Part shown: positions 21,962 to 33,935 of the stretch, piece by piece
Position numbering within the stretch: the stretch's first letter is position 1
How the letters are laid out: every line of letters begins with the position of its first letter
Origin: Impatiens glandulifera
Lineage: Eukaryota; Streptophyta; Magnoliopsida; Ericales; Balsaminaceae
Reading direction: 5' to 3'
NCBI RefSeq assembly: GCF_907164915.1
Contig: NC_061867.1
Span: 45,542,242-45,606,241, forward strand
DNA: 64,000 nucleotides
The notes under the pieces: generated by a model
The model's database searches: none
What the model was told of the DNA's origin: nothing
What the model saw: only the letters and a program-made list of their open reading frames with translations
Position numbers and translations under genes: made by a program

Positions 21962-23357
21962 TATTACAGAACTTCTTGCAAAAATATTATATATAATTTT
22001 TATTACGAAATATATTACTGGTATATTACAAATATGCCAAACGAAATTTTCAAAACTAATAAATATATATGCAATGTAGTTTGCAATATTAACATTTCAT
22101 ACTATTATAGAACTGGTTGCGAAGAGATTATATATAATAATTAATGCATAACTTAATCCTATAATATTACGAATATTTTGAAAAATATTTACAAAACTAT
22201 TATATAAAATTGTAATATTGTTTGTAGTAATATATTATAATAGAATTGTAGTACAAGTTGCGAATATATTATTTATTTGTGTTAATGCAATGTTTATTAC
22301 AGATTTGCTTATCAATATTATCTTAGTTACTTGCAATTTTAATTTGTAATAATCATAACCTTATTTATATAATATTTGTTACAATAGTTAATGGAAATCA
22401 ATTTTATAGGAAAATATTTTGAAAGATTGACGTGAATATATATTACTATTATTATAGCATTATTACGTGGCTTCCTTATTACTAGTTTAGTTATAAATAT
22501 ATATTAATATAAATTTAAAAAAAAATATTAGATTATTCTATTTCTAGTAATATATTTTGCATTAAATATTTTTTAGATTATGTTTTCCGTAAAAATATAT
22601 TTTCGTTAAAAATATAGATAAAAGATTTATAATATTTCAAATATTTATTATATTATGGATTGCAGTTCTTCAAAAATTGTATTAAAAAACGAAATGTTAA
22701 AGCGATAGGTTGCGATTTGACAATTTTGTTTTTTAGTGAAACAAAATAAGTATTAAAACATTCATATAATAACAATTTGAGACAAATTTCATTATTAAAT
22801 TGAAATACATAATTAAGTATATAAGTAACAGTAATAAATAATAATTATTTAAATTGATATTTGTTTTAACCATATAAATATATTAATAAATAAACAATAA
22901 CTAAAAGTCTCATGTTTTTCTATTGAATAAAATCAAATATAATGTTTAACAATTATCACATTCAACAACTCAATATATAAGCCAAATTTTTTTAAGGTTC
23001 ATATACACATTTTTTCATATTTTAAAATAATAAATTTAATAATTAAAAAGTTAAAATTCAATAAGTTAAACAGTTAGTTAAAACTAAAACTTACAAACTT
23101 CTTCTTTTCAAATTAATATATATCGGTAAATAAATTTCATATATCAGAACATTAATTTATATATACCGAATTTGAATTGTTAATTTTAATTAACCTTTTA
23201 TCTGAATTTTATATATCGATTTTTATTATATAAATCCGTATATTTGTTTCTGTGTTCAAAAATATAATGATTGTGCGGTTATTAGTTATATTTGAATTCT
23301 CGACACTAATTCTAAAAAAATATTATTTTTTAATATCACCAACATTTTAAATAATTA

Positions 23358-23584
23358 GGGAATGGATATAGAGAATTATGGAGTTGATGATGAGAATTCA
23401 GGAATTAATTTAGGAATGGATTTGGAGAATTCTTGAGTTGATTATGAGAATTCAGAAATTAATTGAGGAATGGATGAGGAGAATTCAGAAATGGATTATT
23501 AGAATTCAGGAATTAATTGTGGAATGGATTGGAGAGTTCTGAAGTGGATTATGTGAATTCAGGAATTAATTATATAGATTTGGA
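23358..23584. repeat. GAATTC-rich minisatellite (unit C)
   Basis: Same array, upstream of defensin-like copy C. Confidence 0.8.
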
Positions 23585-24002
23585 AAGATTATGGTAAACT
23601 CAACCATCTAAATAATTAAATGCAATATCTTTTCCATAATTAGTCAATAATTTTTTTTTTTAATTTTTTTTTAATTTTATATTTTTGGAAAAAAAAATCG
23701 AATTTTTAATTATTATTAAATTTGAATCCGAAAAAAACAATTAAAAAATAATAAAAATAAATATCGTTATAACAGTGATGATAAATTTTAAAAAAAATAA
23801 ATTAAAAAATATATTTTTATTTAGATAATTTGGATAATCATAATCCAATCCGATTTAGTTCAATTCCAACTCAATCCGATCCGATCTAAATCCAGTCCGA
23901 AATATCCAATCCGAAGAAATATTCAATCTGAATTAGTATTTATGATTCGGATTGGATTAGATTTCAGATTAATCCACCCCTCACCCGTAAATCTATTCCC
24001 TC

Positions 24003-24009
24003 TATATAA
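24003..24009 (+). promoter_or_regulatory. TATA box of defensin-like gene C
   Basis: TATATAA lies about 95 bp before the ATG at 24104. An in-frame ATG at 23942 lies upstream of this box, so it is unlikely to be in the transcript; the start at 24104 is chosen. Confidence 0.6.
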
Positions 24010-24103
24010 CTCTGAATCATTACACTATAAGAAAAATATCACTATTCACTACCACTTGAAAAGTCAATCAAGTAAATATATATTTCAACCAATTTCATCC
24101 AAA

Positions 24104-24591
24104 ATGGCTAAACTTATTCACTCTCATATTTTTCTTATTGTTTTGGCATTGACAGGTTTGCAAATTGAAAATAATCTCATTTTTTATCTCTTCAATTATT
24201 TTCATAAATTATTTTCATATTATTCAACTAAACTATACTATTTGTGTTTAGTAAATTTTACATTATAAATTTTTAAACATGTTACCATAGATCAACTAGC
24301 AAAAGTTCGATCACTAAAAATCAAATATTATGATTTAATTTTTATTTATAACGCCTTAAGTTGTAGTAGAGTGACTTTCATACTCATAATTTCTAACTTG
24401 TTCATAATTTTGCAGCTAACATGATCGTGGTTCACTGTGAATTAAGGGATTGTGAAGTAACTGTCCAAAAAGGCGGTTGTTTGACATCGCAATGTAAGAA
24501 AATTTGTCGTAACTATAAAAATGGAATTGGTAAATGTATACCTGTGTCTGACCTTATAAATTTTGCGTGTACCTGTTTTTACAAATGCTAA
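24104..24591 (+). CDS. Defensin-like secreted peptide, copy C (intact, two exons)
   Basis: Exons 24104-24155 and 24416-24591, with a 260-bp phase-1 intron (GTTTGC…TTGCAG), give 75 residues. The signal peptide is identical to copy A and the mature peptide differs from it only at residue 24 (His for Gln). All nine cysteines are kept, including the CxxxC and CxC pairs that define the cysteine-stabilised alpha-beta fold and the extra N-terminal cysteine. With copy A this is one of the two copies able to give a complete peptide. No rRNA, enzyme or receptor gene is nearby; the neighbours are transposon pieces belonging to the same tandem unit. Confidence 0.9.
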
Positions 24592-24961
24592 AAGACATGA
24601 AGTTCTTGTGTTTAATGGTCATTTTAAAATTAGTTTTAATAAGATTGTTAAAAATGTATTAGTTATGGAAGAATAAGATATGTCGATTTTTTCATTGCAT
24701 GTTTATTTTTAATTAATATGGAAATTGAATACAAGTTTAATTTTTATCATAATGGCCATAGTCACAATATTATTTGATAAAAATAATTATCTAAATGATT
24801 TTATGTAACATGATTTATAAATTTGATAAAAAAAAAAGTTTCATTTAGTTAAATTTTAAAATTGAAATTTATTTTTTTATTAATTCTAATTCAAGTTTTT
24901 GTTGATCCCTTTAATACATAAATTTTTTTTTTATGAAACTGTATATGTCATCAAAATTTAT

Positions 24962-25048
24962 CTAATCATAGTCCGCAATATTATCATCCACCAAGATTTT
25001 CTGGGTCCCATCCGGTCCTAGAACATCAGTCGGTATTATTAACTTAGA
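24962..25048 (-). pseudogene. Possible terminal-exon fragment (unit C; frameshifted in A, B and D)
   Basis: The minus-strand frame KLIIPTDVLGPDGTQ … ILVDDNIADYD then TAG is open in unit C. Units A (15517-15600), B and D carry one extra C in 'ccggtcccta', which breaks it. A related and open version lies at 2384-2468. It directly adjoins the CACTA-like terminus. Confidence 0.3.
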
Positions 25049-25167
25049 CGATCACTAAAAAAAAATGTCGAATTGAAACAAATATTTTTTAATGCATGTT
25101 TTAAGAAATATAATTTATATTGCAATAAAAAAATAAAATATTACAAATATTCCAACTATATTTTCAA

Positions 25168-25335
25168 CTAAAACGTATTTTTAGAGGGCAAAGATAAGTA
25201 TTGTACAAATGTGTCGCCAAGAATAAAGCCACAGTCATACTCCACGACTTACATCAAAGGTGCTACAAGATAGACGTTAGCTTGTGCAAACAATTTGTGG
25301 AGTTGAGAACTGAAGACCCGATTAACCCCTTTGAA
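25168..25335 (-). pseudogene. Minus-strand gene fragment (unit C)
   Basis: Open over 55 codons. It has three extra bases (plus strand 'gtggagttgagaac'), which add one residue and keep the frame. Confidence 0.4.
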
Positions 25336-25828
25336 TTAGTCGATCTTACAAGATTGATCAAACGGGCTAGTTGAGAAGTGTTAAGTTGTCTTTTGTTAAA
25401 ACAAGAATGGGTGTTTAGAAAGAAGATGTTTGCTAGTAGATCTTGCTAGAAGATGTAAAATGATGAAATGAAGAAAAAAAAGGTTTAGAAAGAGAAATGG
25501 GTTGAAGAAAATATTTGATGAAGAGATGGAAATATGTTGAAGAAATTAGGAGATGGAAAAAATAAAATGATATCTTGTGGAAGTTGAAAAGAAGGTTATG
25601 GTTGGCCGAATTGATGGTGAAACGGGAACCGAGGAGACTTAATTTAATAAGACTCGTAACTAATCTTGGATTGAATATTTATTAATATTTTAAAAATTAT
25701 GTTTCATGTGAAAATTCATATAGTTTAATGCACATTTTAATGCTAAGAGATTATTTATAATTTTTAATGTGAAACGTACTAGTAATAGATTACTAATAAT
25801 TTTTTTCAAAATTATTAAATATGATATA

Positions 25829-26703
25829 CAGTAGAAACTCGATAAATTAATACTGGATTATTTAATAAACTCTCTAAGATAATAATTTTGGCCGGTCCCA
25901 ACTCGGGGATAGGATGCTAAATTAATAATTCGCTAAAATTATAAGATAATACATTTTTGATAATATCTTTAGACCCCATATAAAATTTAAATTAATAATT
26001 CCTTATATATAGCATATTACATGAATGATTTATGAAGGTTTCTTGAAAAATGACTCAATTGTCTTTTGTTTTTTGTTGAAATCAATTTCCCCTTGAAATC
26101 ATAGAGGGATTTTTCTAGGTCAGTAAATTTTGCCGGTTTGTGTCGCTTAACATCGCCTCTTTCCGGAGCAAGTGAGAGATACTCTAAAGACCTCTTAACT
26201 GTATTCGATATTGCCGTTCGACTCACCTGCAAACCATAGTTACTATGAACACATTCTTGAAATTGATTTTGAGTGAGACTTGGATTATTCTTGTTGTCCT
26301 TGCATAATGCTCTTCGAATCTCGTCTGTTATTGTTATTTTTTTCACACCTTTAAGATGGGAAGCCATGTTGTGTGTATGATTTATTTGTGTTAACCTACA
26401 GTATTTTAATCTTGTTTATATAAAAAAATATTTTTAATGTCTATAAAGTGATACATTGAACACAAGAAATATAATAAGGTGAGTGATTGAAGGTTTCTTT
26501 CAAATTGGGCCATTCATTTGATATACATGCATTGTATACAATAATTAAGTGGAAGCTTAAAGGTGTTTATAAACTAAGTATTTTACTATAAATTAATAAT
26601 TAATATATAAATTAATAATTATTAATTTATCGATTAATTAATAAATCTTTTAATTAATAAATTTTGGTCGTCCCAAGTGTATTATTTTTTAGAGTTTCTA
26701 CTG
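25829..26703 (-). mobile_element. pogo/Lemi1-like DNA transposon, deletion derivative (unit D)
   Basis: An 875-bp copy, identical by eye to that of unit C, with CAGTAGAAACTC inverted ends and TA flanks. Confidence 0.85.
26017..26367 (-). CDS. pogo-like transposase, N-terminal DNA-binding domain only (unit D)
   Basis: This encodes the same 116 residues as the unit C copy with no amino-acid change. The identity reflects very recent duplication of the C/D pair and not necessarily selection. The catalytic part is missing, as in all four copies. Confidence 0.65.
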   Translation of the reverse strand: MASHLKGVKKITITDEIRRALCKDNKNNPSLTQNQFQECVHSNYGLQVSRTAISNTVKRSLEYLSLAPERGDVKRHKPAKFTDLEKSLYDFKGKLISTKNKRQLSHFSRNLHKSFM

Positions 26704-28098
26704 TATTACAGAACTTCTTGCAAAAATATTATATATAATTTTTATTACGAAATATATTACTGGTATATTACAAATATGCCAAACGAAATTTTCAAAACTA
26801 ATAAATATATATGCAATGTAGTTTGCAATATTAACATTTCATACTATTATAGAACTGGTTGCGAAGAGATTATATATAATAATTAATGCATAACTTAATC
26901 CTATAATATTACGAATATTTTGAAAAATATTTACAAAACTATTATATAAAATTGTAATATTGTTTGTAGTAATATATTATAATAGAATTGTAGTACAAGT
27001 TGCGAATATATTATTTATTTGTGTTAATGCAATGTTTATTACAGATTTGCTTATCAATATTATCTTAGTTACTTGCAATTTTAATTTGTAATAATCATAA
27101 CCTTATTTATATAATATTTGTTACAATAGTTAATGGAAATCAATTTTATAGGAAAATATTTTGAAAGATTGACGTGAATATATATTACTATTATTATAGC
27201 ATTATTACGTGGCTTCCTTATTACTAGTTTAGTTATAAATATATATTAATATAAATTTAAAAAAAAATATTAGATTATTCTATTTCTAGTAATATATTTT
27301 GCATTAAATATTTTTTAGATTATGTTTTCCGTAAAAATATATTTTCGTTAAAAATATAGATAAAAGATTTATAATATTTCAAATATTTATTATATTATGG
27401 ATTGCAGTTCTTCAAAAATTGTATTAAAAAACGAAATGTTAAAGCGATAGGTTGCGATTTGACAATTTTGTTTTTTAGTGAAACAAAATAAGTATTAAAA
27501 CATTCATATAATAACAATTTGAGACAAATTTCATTATTAAATTGAAATACATAATTAAGTATATAAGTAACAGTAATAAATAATAATTATTTAAATTGAT
27601 ATTTGTTTTAACCATATAAATATATTAATAAATAAACAATAACTAAAAGTCTCATGTTTTTCTATTGAATAAAATCAAATATAATGTTTAACAATTATCA
27701 CATTCAACAACTCAATATATAAGCCAAATTTTTTTAAGGTTCATATACACATTTTTTCATATTTTAAAATAATAAATTTAATAATTAAAAAGTTAAAATT
27801 CAATAAGTTAAACAGTTAGTTAAAACTAAAACTTACAAACTTCTTCTTTTCAAATTAATATATATCGGTAAATAAATTTCATATATCAGAACATTAATTT
27901 ATATATACCGAATTTGAATTGTTAATTTTAATTAACCTTTTATCTGAATTTTATATATCGATTTTTATTATATAAATCCGTATATTTGTTTCTGTGTTCA
28001 AAAATATAATGATTGTGCGGTTATTAGTTATATTTGAATTCTCGACACTAATTCTAAAAAAATATTATTTTTTAATATCACCAACATTTTAAATAATT

Positions 28099-28325
28099 AG
28101 GGAATGGATATAGAGAATTATGGAGTTGATGATGAGAATTCAGGAATTAATTTAGGAATGGATTTGGAGAATTCTTGAGTTGATTATGAGAATTCAGAAA
28201 TTAATTGAGGAATGGATGAGGAGAATTCAGAAATGGATTATTAGAATTCAGGAATTAATTGTGGAATGGATTGGAGAGTTCTGAAGTGGATTATGTGAAT
28301 TCAGGAATTAATTATATAGATTTGG
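28099..28325. repeat. GAATTC-rich minisatellite (unit D)
   Basis: Same array, upstream of defensin-like copy D and identical by eye to unit C. Confidence 0.8.
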
Positions 28326-28744
28326 AAAGATTATGGTAAACTCAACCATCTAAATAATTAAATGCAATATCTTTTCCATAATTAGTCAATAATTTTTTTT
28401 TTTAATTTTTTTTTAATTTTATATTTTTGGAAAAAAAAATCGAATTTTTAATTATTATTAAATTTGAATCCGAAAAAAACAATTAAAAAATAATAAAAAT
28501 AAATATCGTTATAACAGTGATGATAAATTTTAAAAAAAATAAATTAAAAAATATATTTTTATTTAGATAATTTGGATAATCATAATCCAATCCGATTTAG
28601 TTCAATTCCAACTCAATCCGATCCGATCTAAATCCAATCCGAAATATCCAATCCGAAGAAATATTCAATCTGAATTAGTATTTATGATTCGGATTGGATT
28701 AGATTTCAGATTAATCCACCCCTCACCCGTAAATCTATTCCCTC

Positions 28745-28751
28745 TATATAA
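28745..28751 (+). promoter_or_regulatory. TATA box of defensin-like copy D
   Basis: TATATAA lies 95 bp before the ATG at 28846, in a promoter identical by eye to that of copy C. Confidence 0.55.
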
Positions 28752-28845
28752 CTCTGAATCATTACACTATAAGAAAAATATCACTATTCACTACCACTTG
28801 AAAAGTCAATCAAGTAAATATATATTTCAACCAATTTCATCCAAA

Positions 28846-29332
28846 ATGGCTAAACTTATTCACTCTCATATTTTTCTTATTGTTTTGGCATTGACAGGTT
28901 TGCAAATTGAAAATAATCTCATTTCTTATCTCTTCAATTTTTTCATAAATTATTTTCATATTAATCAACTAAACTATACTATTTGTGTTTAGTAAATTTT
29001 ACATTATAAATTTTTAAACATGTTATCATAGATCAACTAGCAAAAGTTCGATCACTAAAAATCAAATATTATGATTTAATTTTTATTTATAACGCCTTAA
29101 GTTGTAGTAGAGTGACTTTCATACTCATAATTTCTAACTTGTTCATAATTTTGCAGCTAACATGATCGTGGTTCATTGTGAATTAAGGGATTGTGAAGTA
29201 ACTGTCCAAAAAGGCGGTTGTTTGACATCGAAATGTAAGAAAATTTGTCGTAACTATAAAAATGGAATTGGTAAATGTATACCTGTGTCTGACCTTATAA
29301 ATTTTGCGTGAACCTGTTTTTACAAATGCTAA
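28846..29332 (+). pseudogene. Defensin-like peptide, copy D (premature stop)
   Basis: Exon 1 (28846-28897), the intron (259 bp) and its AG acceptor are intact. In exon 2 (from 29157) codon 69, TGT for Cys in the other copies, is TGA (29309-29311) through a T-to-A change. The product would be 68 residues ending INFA and would lack Cys69, Cys71 and Cys75. Without the CxC pair the defensin fold cannot close, so the copy is probably non-functional. It also has Lys in place of Gln43. The region after about 28920 is more diverged from copy C than the region before it. Confidence 0.85.
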
Positions 29333-29644
29333 AAGACATGAAGTTCTTATGTTTAATGGTCATTTTAAAATTAGTTTTAATAAGATTGTTAAAAATGTAT
29401 TAGTTATGGAAGAATAAGATATGTCGATTTTTTCTTACCTAATTGCATGTTTATTTTTAATTTATATGAAAATTGAATACAAGTTTAATTTTTATCATAA
29501 TGGCCAAAGTCACAATATTATTTGATAAAAATAATTATCTAAATGATTTTATGTAACATGATTTATAAATTTGATAAAAAAAAAAAAAAAAGGTTTCATT
29601 TAGTTAAATTTTAAAATTGAAATTTATTTTTTTATTAATTCTAA

Positions 29645-29787
29645 GAGTCTTGTATGATCTAAAATTATATAATTGAGCGTTAGGTCACGAATAGCTTATT
29701 GGAAGCTCATGGAAAATGACAATAGAGATAGTAACTTAACTTGACTTTATCCTTAATTTTAAATCCTTATATATACTGCTATCTAAT
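29645..29787. other. ~143-bp segment unique to unit D
   Basis: Between 'ttaattcta' and 'attcaggttttcgttgatcc', unit D has extra sequence (includes 'gagcgttaggtcacgaatag') that units A-C lack. The edges share a short 'ctaa' word. It may be a small insertion in D, or ancestral flank lost when the tandem junction formed. Confidence 0.6.
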
Positions 29788-30060
29788 TCAGGTTTTCGTT
29801 GATCCATCTATACATAAAAAAAAAAGTTATGAGACTGTATATGTCATCAAAATTTATCTAATCATAGTCCGCAATATTATCCACCAAGATTTTCTGGGTC
29901 CCATCCGGTCCCTAGAACATCTGTCGGTATTATTAACTTAGACAATCACAAAAAAAAAATGTCGAATTGAAACAAATATTTTTTAACGCATGTTTTAAGA
30001 AATACAATTTATATTGCAATAAAAAATAAAATATTGCAAATATTCCAACTATATTTTCAA

Positions 30061-30225
30061 CTAAAACATATTTTTAGAGGGCAAAGATAAGTATTGTACA
30101 AATGTGTCGCTAACAATCAAGCCACAATCATACTCCACGACTTGCATCAAAGGTGCTACAAGATAGACGTTAGCTTGTGCAAACAATTTGTGGAGAGAAC
30201 TGAAGACCCGATTAACCCCTTTGAA
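30061..30225 (-). pseudogene. Minus-strand gene fragment (unit D)
   Basis: Open over 54 codons with several changes relative to A, including synonymous ones (GAC to GAT in EYDCG) and replacements (GLIVSD for GFILGD). An overlapping frame, 30156-30497, is open for 113 codons. This copy continues into unique arm sequence on its right, so it is the likely ancestor of the junction copies. Confidence 0.4.
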
Positions 30226-30307
30226 TTAGTCGATCTTACAAGATCGATCAAACGGGCTAGTTGAGAAGTGTTAAGTTGTCTTTTATTACAACAAGAATGT
30301 GTGATTA

Positions 30308-31150
30308 GCGAAGAAAAGAATGTTCGAGAGATAGATGATACTATTTGGTCAGGACAAATAAGTGGGACAAATAAGTGGTCGTGAAGCATATTTGGAAAAT
30401 ATATATTGCAAAATATATTACTAGAAATAGAAAAATGTAATATTTTTTCTAAATTTATATAAATATATTTTTTTCTAAACTGTAACATAGAAACCAAAGA
30501 ATGATTCTAATAATAACACTAAGATATATTAACGTCAATATTTGTAATTTTTTTAGTAAAAGAATATATTTTGATTCATTATTGTAACACATATTATATA
30601 AATTATATAAATAAGGTTGTAATTATTGAAAAATAAATGATGAAATAATTTTGCTATTTTCATAATGAAATTTGTAATATATATTGTATTTAACTCTGAT
30701 AAATAATCTATTTGCAAATAATTATGCAATTCTAAGATAAAGAATGTTCAAAAGATAGATGACATTATTTGGTCAAGGCAAATAAGTGGTCGTGAAGTAT
30801 ATTTAGAAAATATATATTGCAAAATATATTATTAAAAATAGAAAAAATGTTATATTTTTTTATAAATTTATATAAATATATTTTTTTTAAATGTAACATA
30901 GAAACCAAAGAATGATTCTAATAATAACACTAATATATATTAACTAATATATATTAACGTCAATATTTGTAATTTTTTTAGCAACAAAATATATTTTGTT
31001 TCATTATTGTAACACATATTATATAAATAAGGCTGTAATTATTGCAAAATAAATGATGAAATAATTTGCTATTTTCATAATGAAATTTGTAATATATATT
31101 GTATTTAACTCTAATAAATAATCTATTTCCAACTAGTTCTGCGATTCTAA
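30308..31150. repeat. ~420-bp direct duplication
   Basis: The block starting 'aagaatgttcgagagataga' near 30320 and running through 'gtcgtgaagcatatttgg' and 'aataaggttgtaattattg' is repeated from about 30738 with minor changes. Confidence 0.8.
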
Positions 31151-31229
31151 GATAAAGTATTACTGCAATATTTCTAATATGTATTGTTGCGAAATTTATT
31201 ACGTAGTCAATGACATATTTTGAAAAAAA

Positions 31230-31680
31230 AAATCAACTATCGGGTAGAAATCCCTATATGAGAGTGCAATATAATTTGCATTAATTTATTTTATCGCCAA
31301 ATTAATTTAATGTTTGCAATATCGATAATATTTATTATTGAGAAATCTATTCAGATCAAATGACATATTTTATAAATATGTTTCAACACTCTTAAATAAA
31401 TAAATGGTTTAAAAATGCACTACTTTTTGCATTAATTGATGTTAATCACCAAATTGCTATAATATTTTCAATATAGAAAATAAGAATTTTTGTGAAACTT
31501 ATTGTGAATCTAATAACATATTTGCTAAATAGATTTCAACTCCTGTTTAGAAATCTCATGTATTATATTGCAATATATTTTGCATATTGGATGTTTATCG
31601 CTAAATTGCAATAATGTTAGCAATTGTTTAAATCCTTAATGTTGCGAAGTCTAATACGAATCTGTATTTACTAAAACTAA
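31230..31680. repeat. Inverted, diverged copies of the ~153-bp repeat
   Basis: Words such as 'tatatgagagtgcaatataa', 'gtttgcaatatcgataat' and 'gacatattttataaatatg' are the reverse complement of the repeat at 9415-10480. About three copies are present. They show that the two CACTA-like elements around the gene array have the same interior in opposite halves. Confidence 0.6.
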
Positions 31681-31699
31681 TTTAACTAGTAACAAATTT

Positions 31700-32617
31700 A
31701 GCGTTAACAAAGTATTTATTATTTCTAACTACCACCAAATGATTTGTACTTACTTTCTTTATTTCATATTCTATCAATATTTGTAGAGGATTTTTATTAT
31801 TTGATCAACAACATCAAGGTTTTTAATATATTACATATAACATCAAGATAAATATATTTTATACTCTCTATATTATCATCTCTATATTATCATATATATA
31901 CTAAGAACTAAGAAAGATGGAGAATTAAATAAGAAAATAATCCAATGTGCTTTCATATCTCTTATTTATTTATACTATACAAAGTTCAATTGAGTATTGT
32001 ATCTTCTAAAAAAAAATTATCATTCAGAAAATCTTGAACTCAATAGAAGACACTACATAACTCTCATGTGTCTTGTGTGCCCATCTAAATTGATGGTCTC
32101 TACTACAAACGTTTGACTATTTATTAAAAATACGTTTTTTTAACTTTTCGGGATTTATCCACATCTTATCCGCATCTACGATACTAGACTAATTCCTATA
32201 CTAGATTTAACGATTGTATTCATATGTTTATAAGCAAGCGTCTAGATTCGTCATGGTACGATATACGAAAAGAGACTATCATTTATAAAATTCAAACGCA
32301 CTTGAAAATATGAGTGCATTAATAGGAAACCTGAAAAGATTCTATAAAGAAATGTTATTTTTCAAAACATTAGATTTTATTTTGAAAAAATAAAGAAATC
32401 AATCTTTTATGTTTTAGATTTTTAAAAGGAACTTATATGTACATATGCATGTGAAAAATAAAAAACCAAACCAAGCCGTATCTAAGCAAAATATTTTATT
32501 TTATTTTTTTTGTAAGAAAATTTATTTTAAAGTGTTTTTTATTTATGTATTTGGATTTTTAGAAAATCAAATAAGGCCGAAAAGTTAAAGTAAACTCAAA
32601 AAATGCATAAAACTGTA
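31700..32617. other. Non-coding AT-rich stretch
   Basis: I see no gene, element terminus or clear repeat here. Confidence 0.6.
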
Positions 32618-32625
32618 CGTCAAAT

Positions 32626-33452
32626 AGGGATGACAACGGGTACACTACCCGTCGAGTAGTGAGGTACCATCCTCAAACTCGATTTTCATTTTACTACCGA
32701 CGAGTATCTCTATTAGAGTCCATGTCCACGATTCGTACGGTATCTAATTCTCGAGGGGTACTTCATTATCCAATTAAATATTTATAAGATTTTAGATGTT
32801 GAAAATTAAGAAATATAACTTTAATAATAATAATATAAAAAATAGAAATATTACTTACTCATAATTATGTTGTAATGATCGAAGAATATAACAACATTAT
32901 TGTTATTATAATTGAAAAACAAATTAGAAAAATAATTCTGAAAAAATTAGAGAAAATAATGTAGAAAAACTAGAGAGAATATTGTTAAAGATGAAAAATA
33001 AGAAAAGAGAAATAACATTTTGTATAAAGAATGTTGTTAAAGATTAAAAATGAAGAGAAATAAATAATATTTTGTAAATATAATGATGTTGAAAATTAAG
33101 AATGAGGAGATAAAATAACATTTTGTTATTGAAACACACAAAGATATATAATAGTAATGAGTAATAAATATAATATTTTAGTTGAGGTGAAGTGTAGTTG
33201 AGTATAATAAATTATATATATTTATTGTAAAATGATTAAGAATTTGAAAATTCATCGTGACAAAAAAAAATAATAATTAATATATATATATTAATATAGT
33301 CGGATATCGGGTTTGGGTTTGACACGCTCTCCATCCCTAACCTCGTACCCGATTGGGTAACCTTCTACCCTTTTCATTCCCGAACCCGAACCTTAATCCG
33401 AATAATTAGTAGCCATATGTATCGAATATACGGGTACCCATTAACATTCCTA
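32626..33452. mobile_element. hAT-like non-autonomous element
   Basis: The 827-bp segment starts TAGGGATGACAACGGGTAC and ends GGGTACCCATTAACATTCCTA, imperfect inverted ends of about 20 bp. Flanks are ACGTCAAA and ACATTAAA, an 8-bp duplication with two mismatches. Both ends are GC-richer; the middle is AT-rich and non-coding. The ends resemble the MITE at 8419. Confidence 0.7.
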
Positions 33453-33479
33453 ACATTAAACAATCCTTAAGGGTTCGTC

Positions 33480-33935
33480 TGGTCGAGCGGATCGACCCGT
33501 GGAGGCAACAAATCAAGCATAGATAAGGATGAAAATTTGAAATAACATTGCGGTAATCGAACTGAATTGTCCCGTTTGGTGCAATTTTTCTCTAGTTTGA
33601 CCGGTAGTTGAACGGGGATGGGACGAGGATGCTATTTGTGTTCTCTGCCCCGACCCACTTTGATCTCACTCTGATTCTACTTCGAACACAATTAAATATA
33701 TAATATCACCAATATATATTATTTATTCATTACATTTTACAAGAGTTTTAAATTTATTTGTTTATAATAATATGAATTTTTAATATATTATAATATATAT
33801 TATATTAAAAAATTCATTTATATAAATATTTTTTAAGAGGAGGTATAAATAATGTCCGCGGAGATTCTTCGAACCGAATGGGACAGGAATGGTAAATACA
33901 TTCCCAGCCCAAAACCACCTCATTGCCAACCCTGA
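33480..33935. repeat. Repeat copy left of the plus-strand LTR
   Basis: The part from about 33660 ('ctctgattctacttcgaac') to 33933 ('cattgccaaccct') recurs at 35048-35322. The left portion contains 'aacggggatgggacgagg', reminiscent of a hAT-like end. Confidence 0.7.

Larger units (their letters stand above)
20316..22738. mobile_element. Hybrid CACTA-like element across the B/C junction
   Basis: Same structure as at 15609-18034, with CACTAAAAAA on the left, TTTTTTAGTG on the right and the pogo-like element inside. It repeats because the tandem unit repeats. Confidence 0.45.
20676..25417. repeat. Tandem unit C (4.7 kb)
   Basis: Third tandem copy, 4742 bp. It carries an open pogo-like frame and an intact defensin-like gene. 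It is almost identical by eye to unit D from the unit start to about 24180; the differences noticed are at 20692 and 23891. This makes C and D the youngest pair. Confidence 0.9.
25053..27480. mobile_element. Hybrid CACTA-like element across the C/D junction
   Basis: Third copy of the hybrid structure, about 2.43 kb between the CACTA-like ends. Confidence 0.45.
25418..30308. repeat. Tandem unit D (4.9 kb)
   Basis: Fourth and last copy. It matches unit C almost perfectly up to about 28920 and is more diverged after that. It includes about 143 extra bases at 29645-29787 that the other units lack. Its defensin-like gene has a premature stop and its CACTA-like terminus is altered to CACAA (29947). 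Homology with the other units ends near 30308, where the sequence continues into the CACTA-like left arm. Confidence 0.9.
29947..31700. mobile_element. CACTA-like left arm (element 2)
   Basis: The arm begins at the altered terminus CACAAAAAAA (29947) and continues past the gene fragment into sequence homologous to the left arm of element 1 (2600-3400). It includes a duplicated block and inverted copies of the ~153-bp repeat. Its inner end, right arm and transposase are not visible in this window. Confidence 0.45.

Noticed and set aside
23942..24268. 108-codon open frame starting upstream of defensin copy C (and the similar one at 28684)
   Set aside because: Its start lies before the TATA box and its end reads into the intron. 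The true exon 1 starts at the in-frame ATG 24104 (28846 in unit D).
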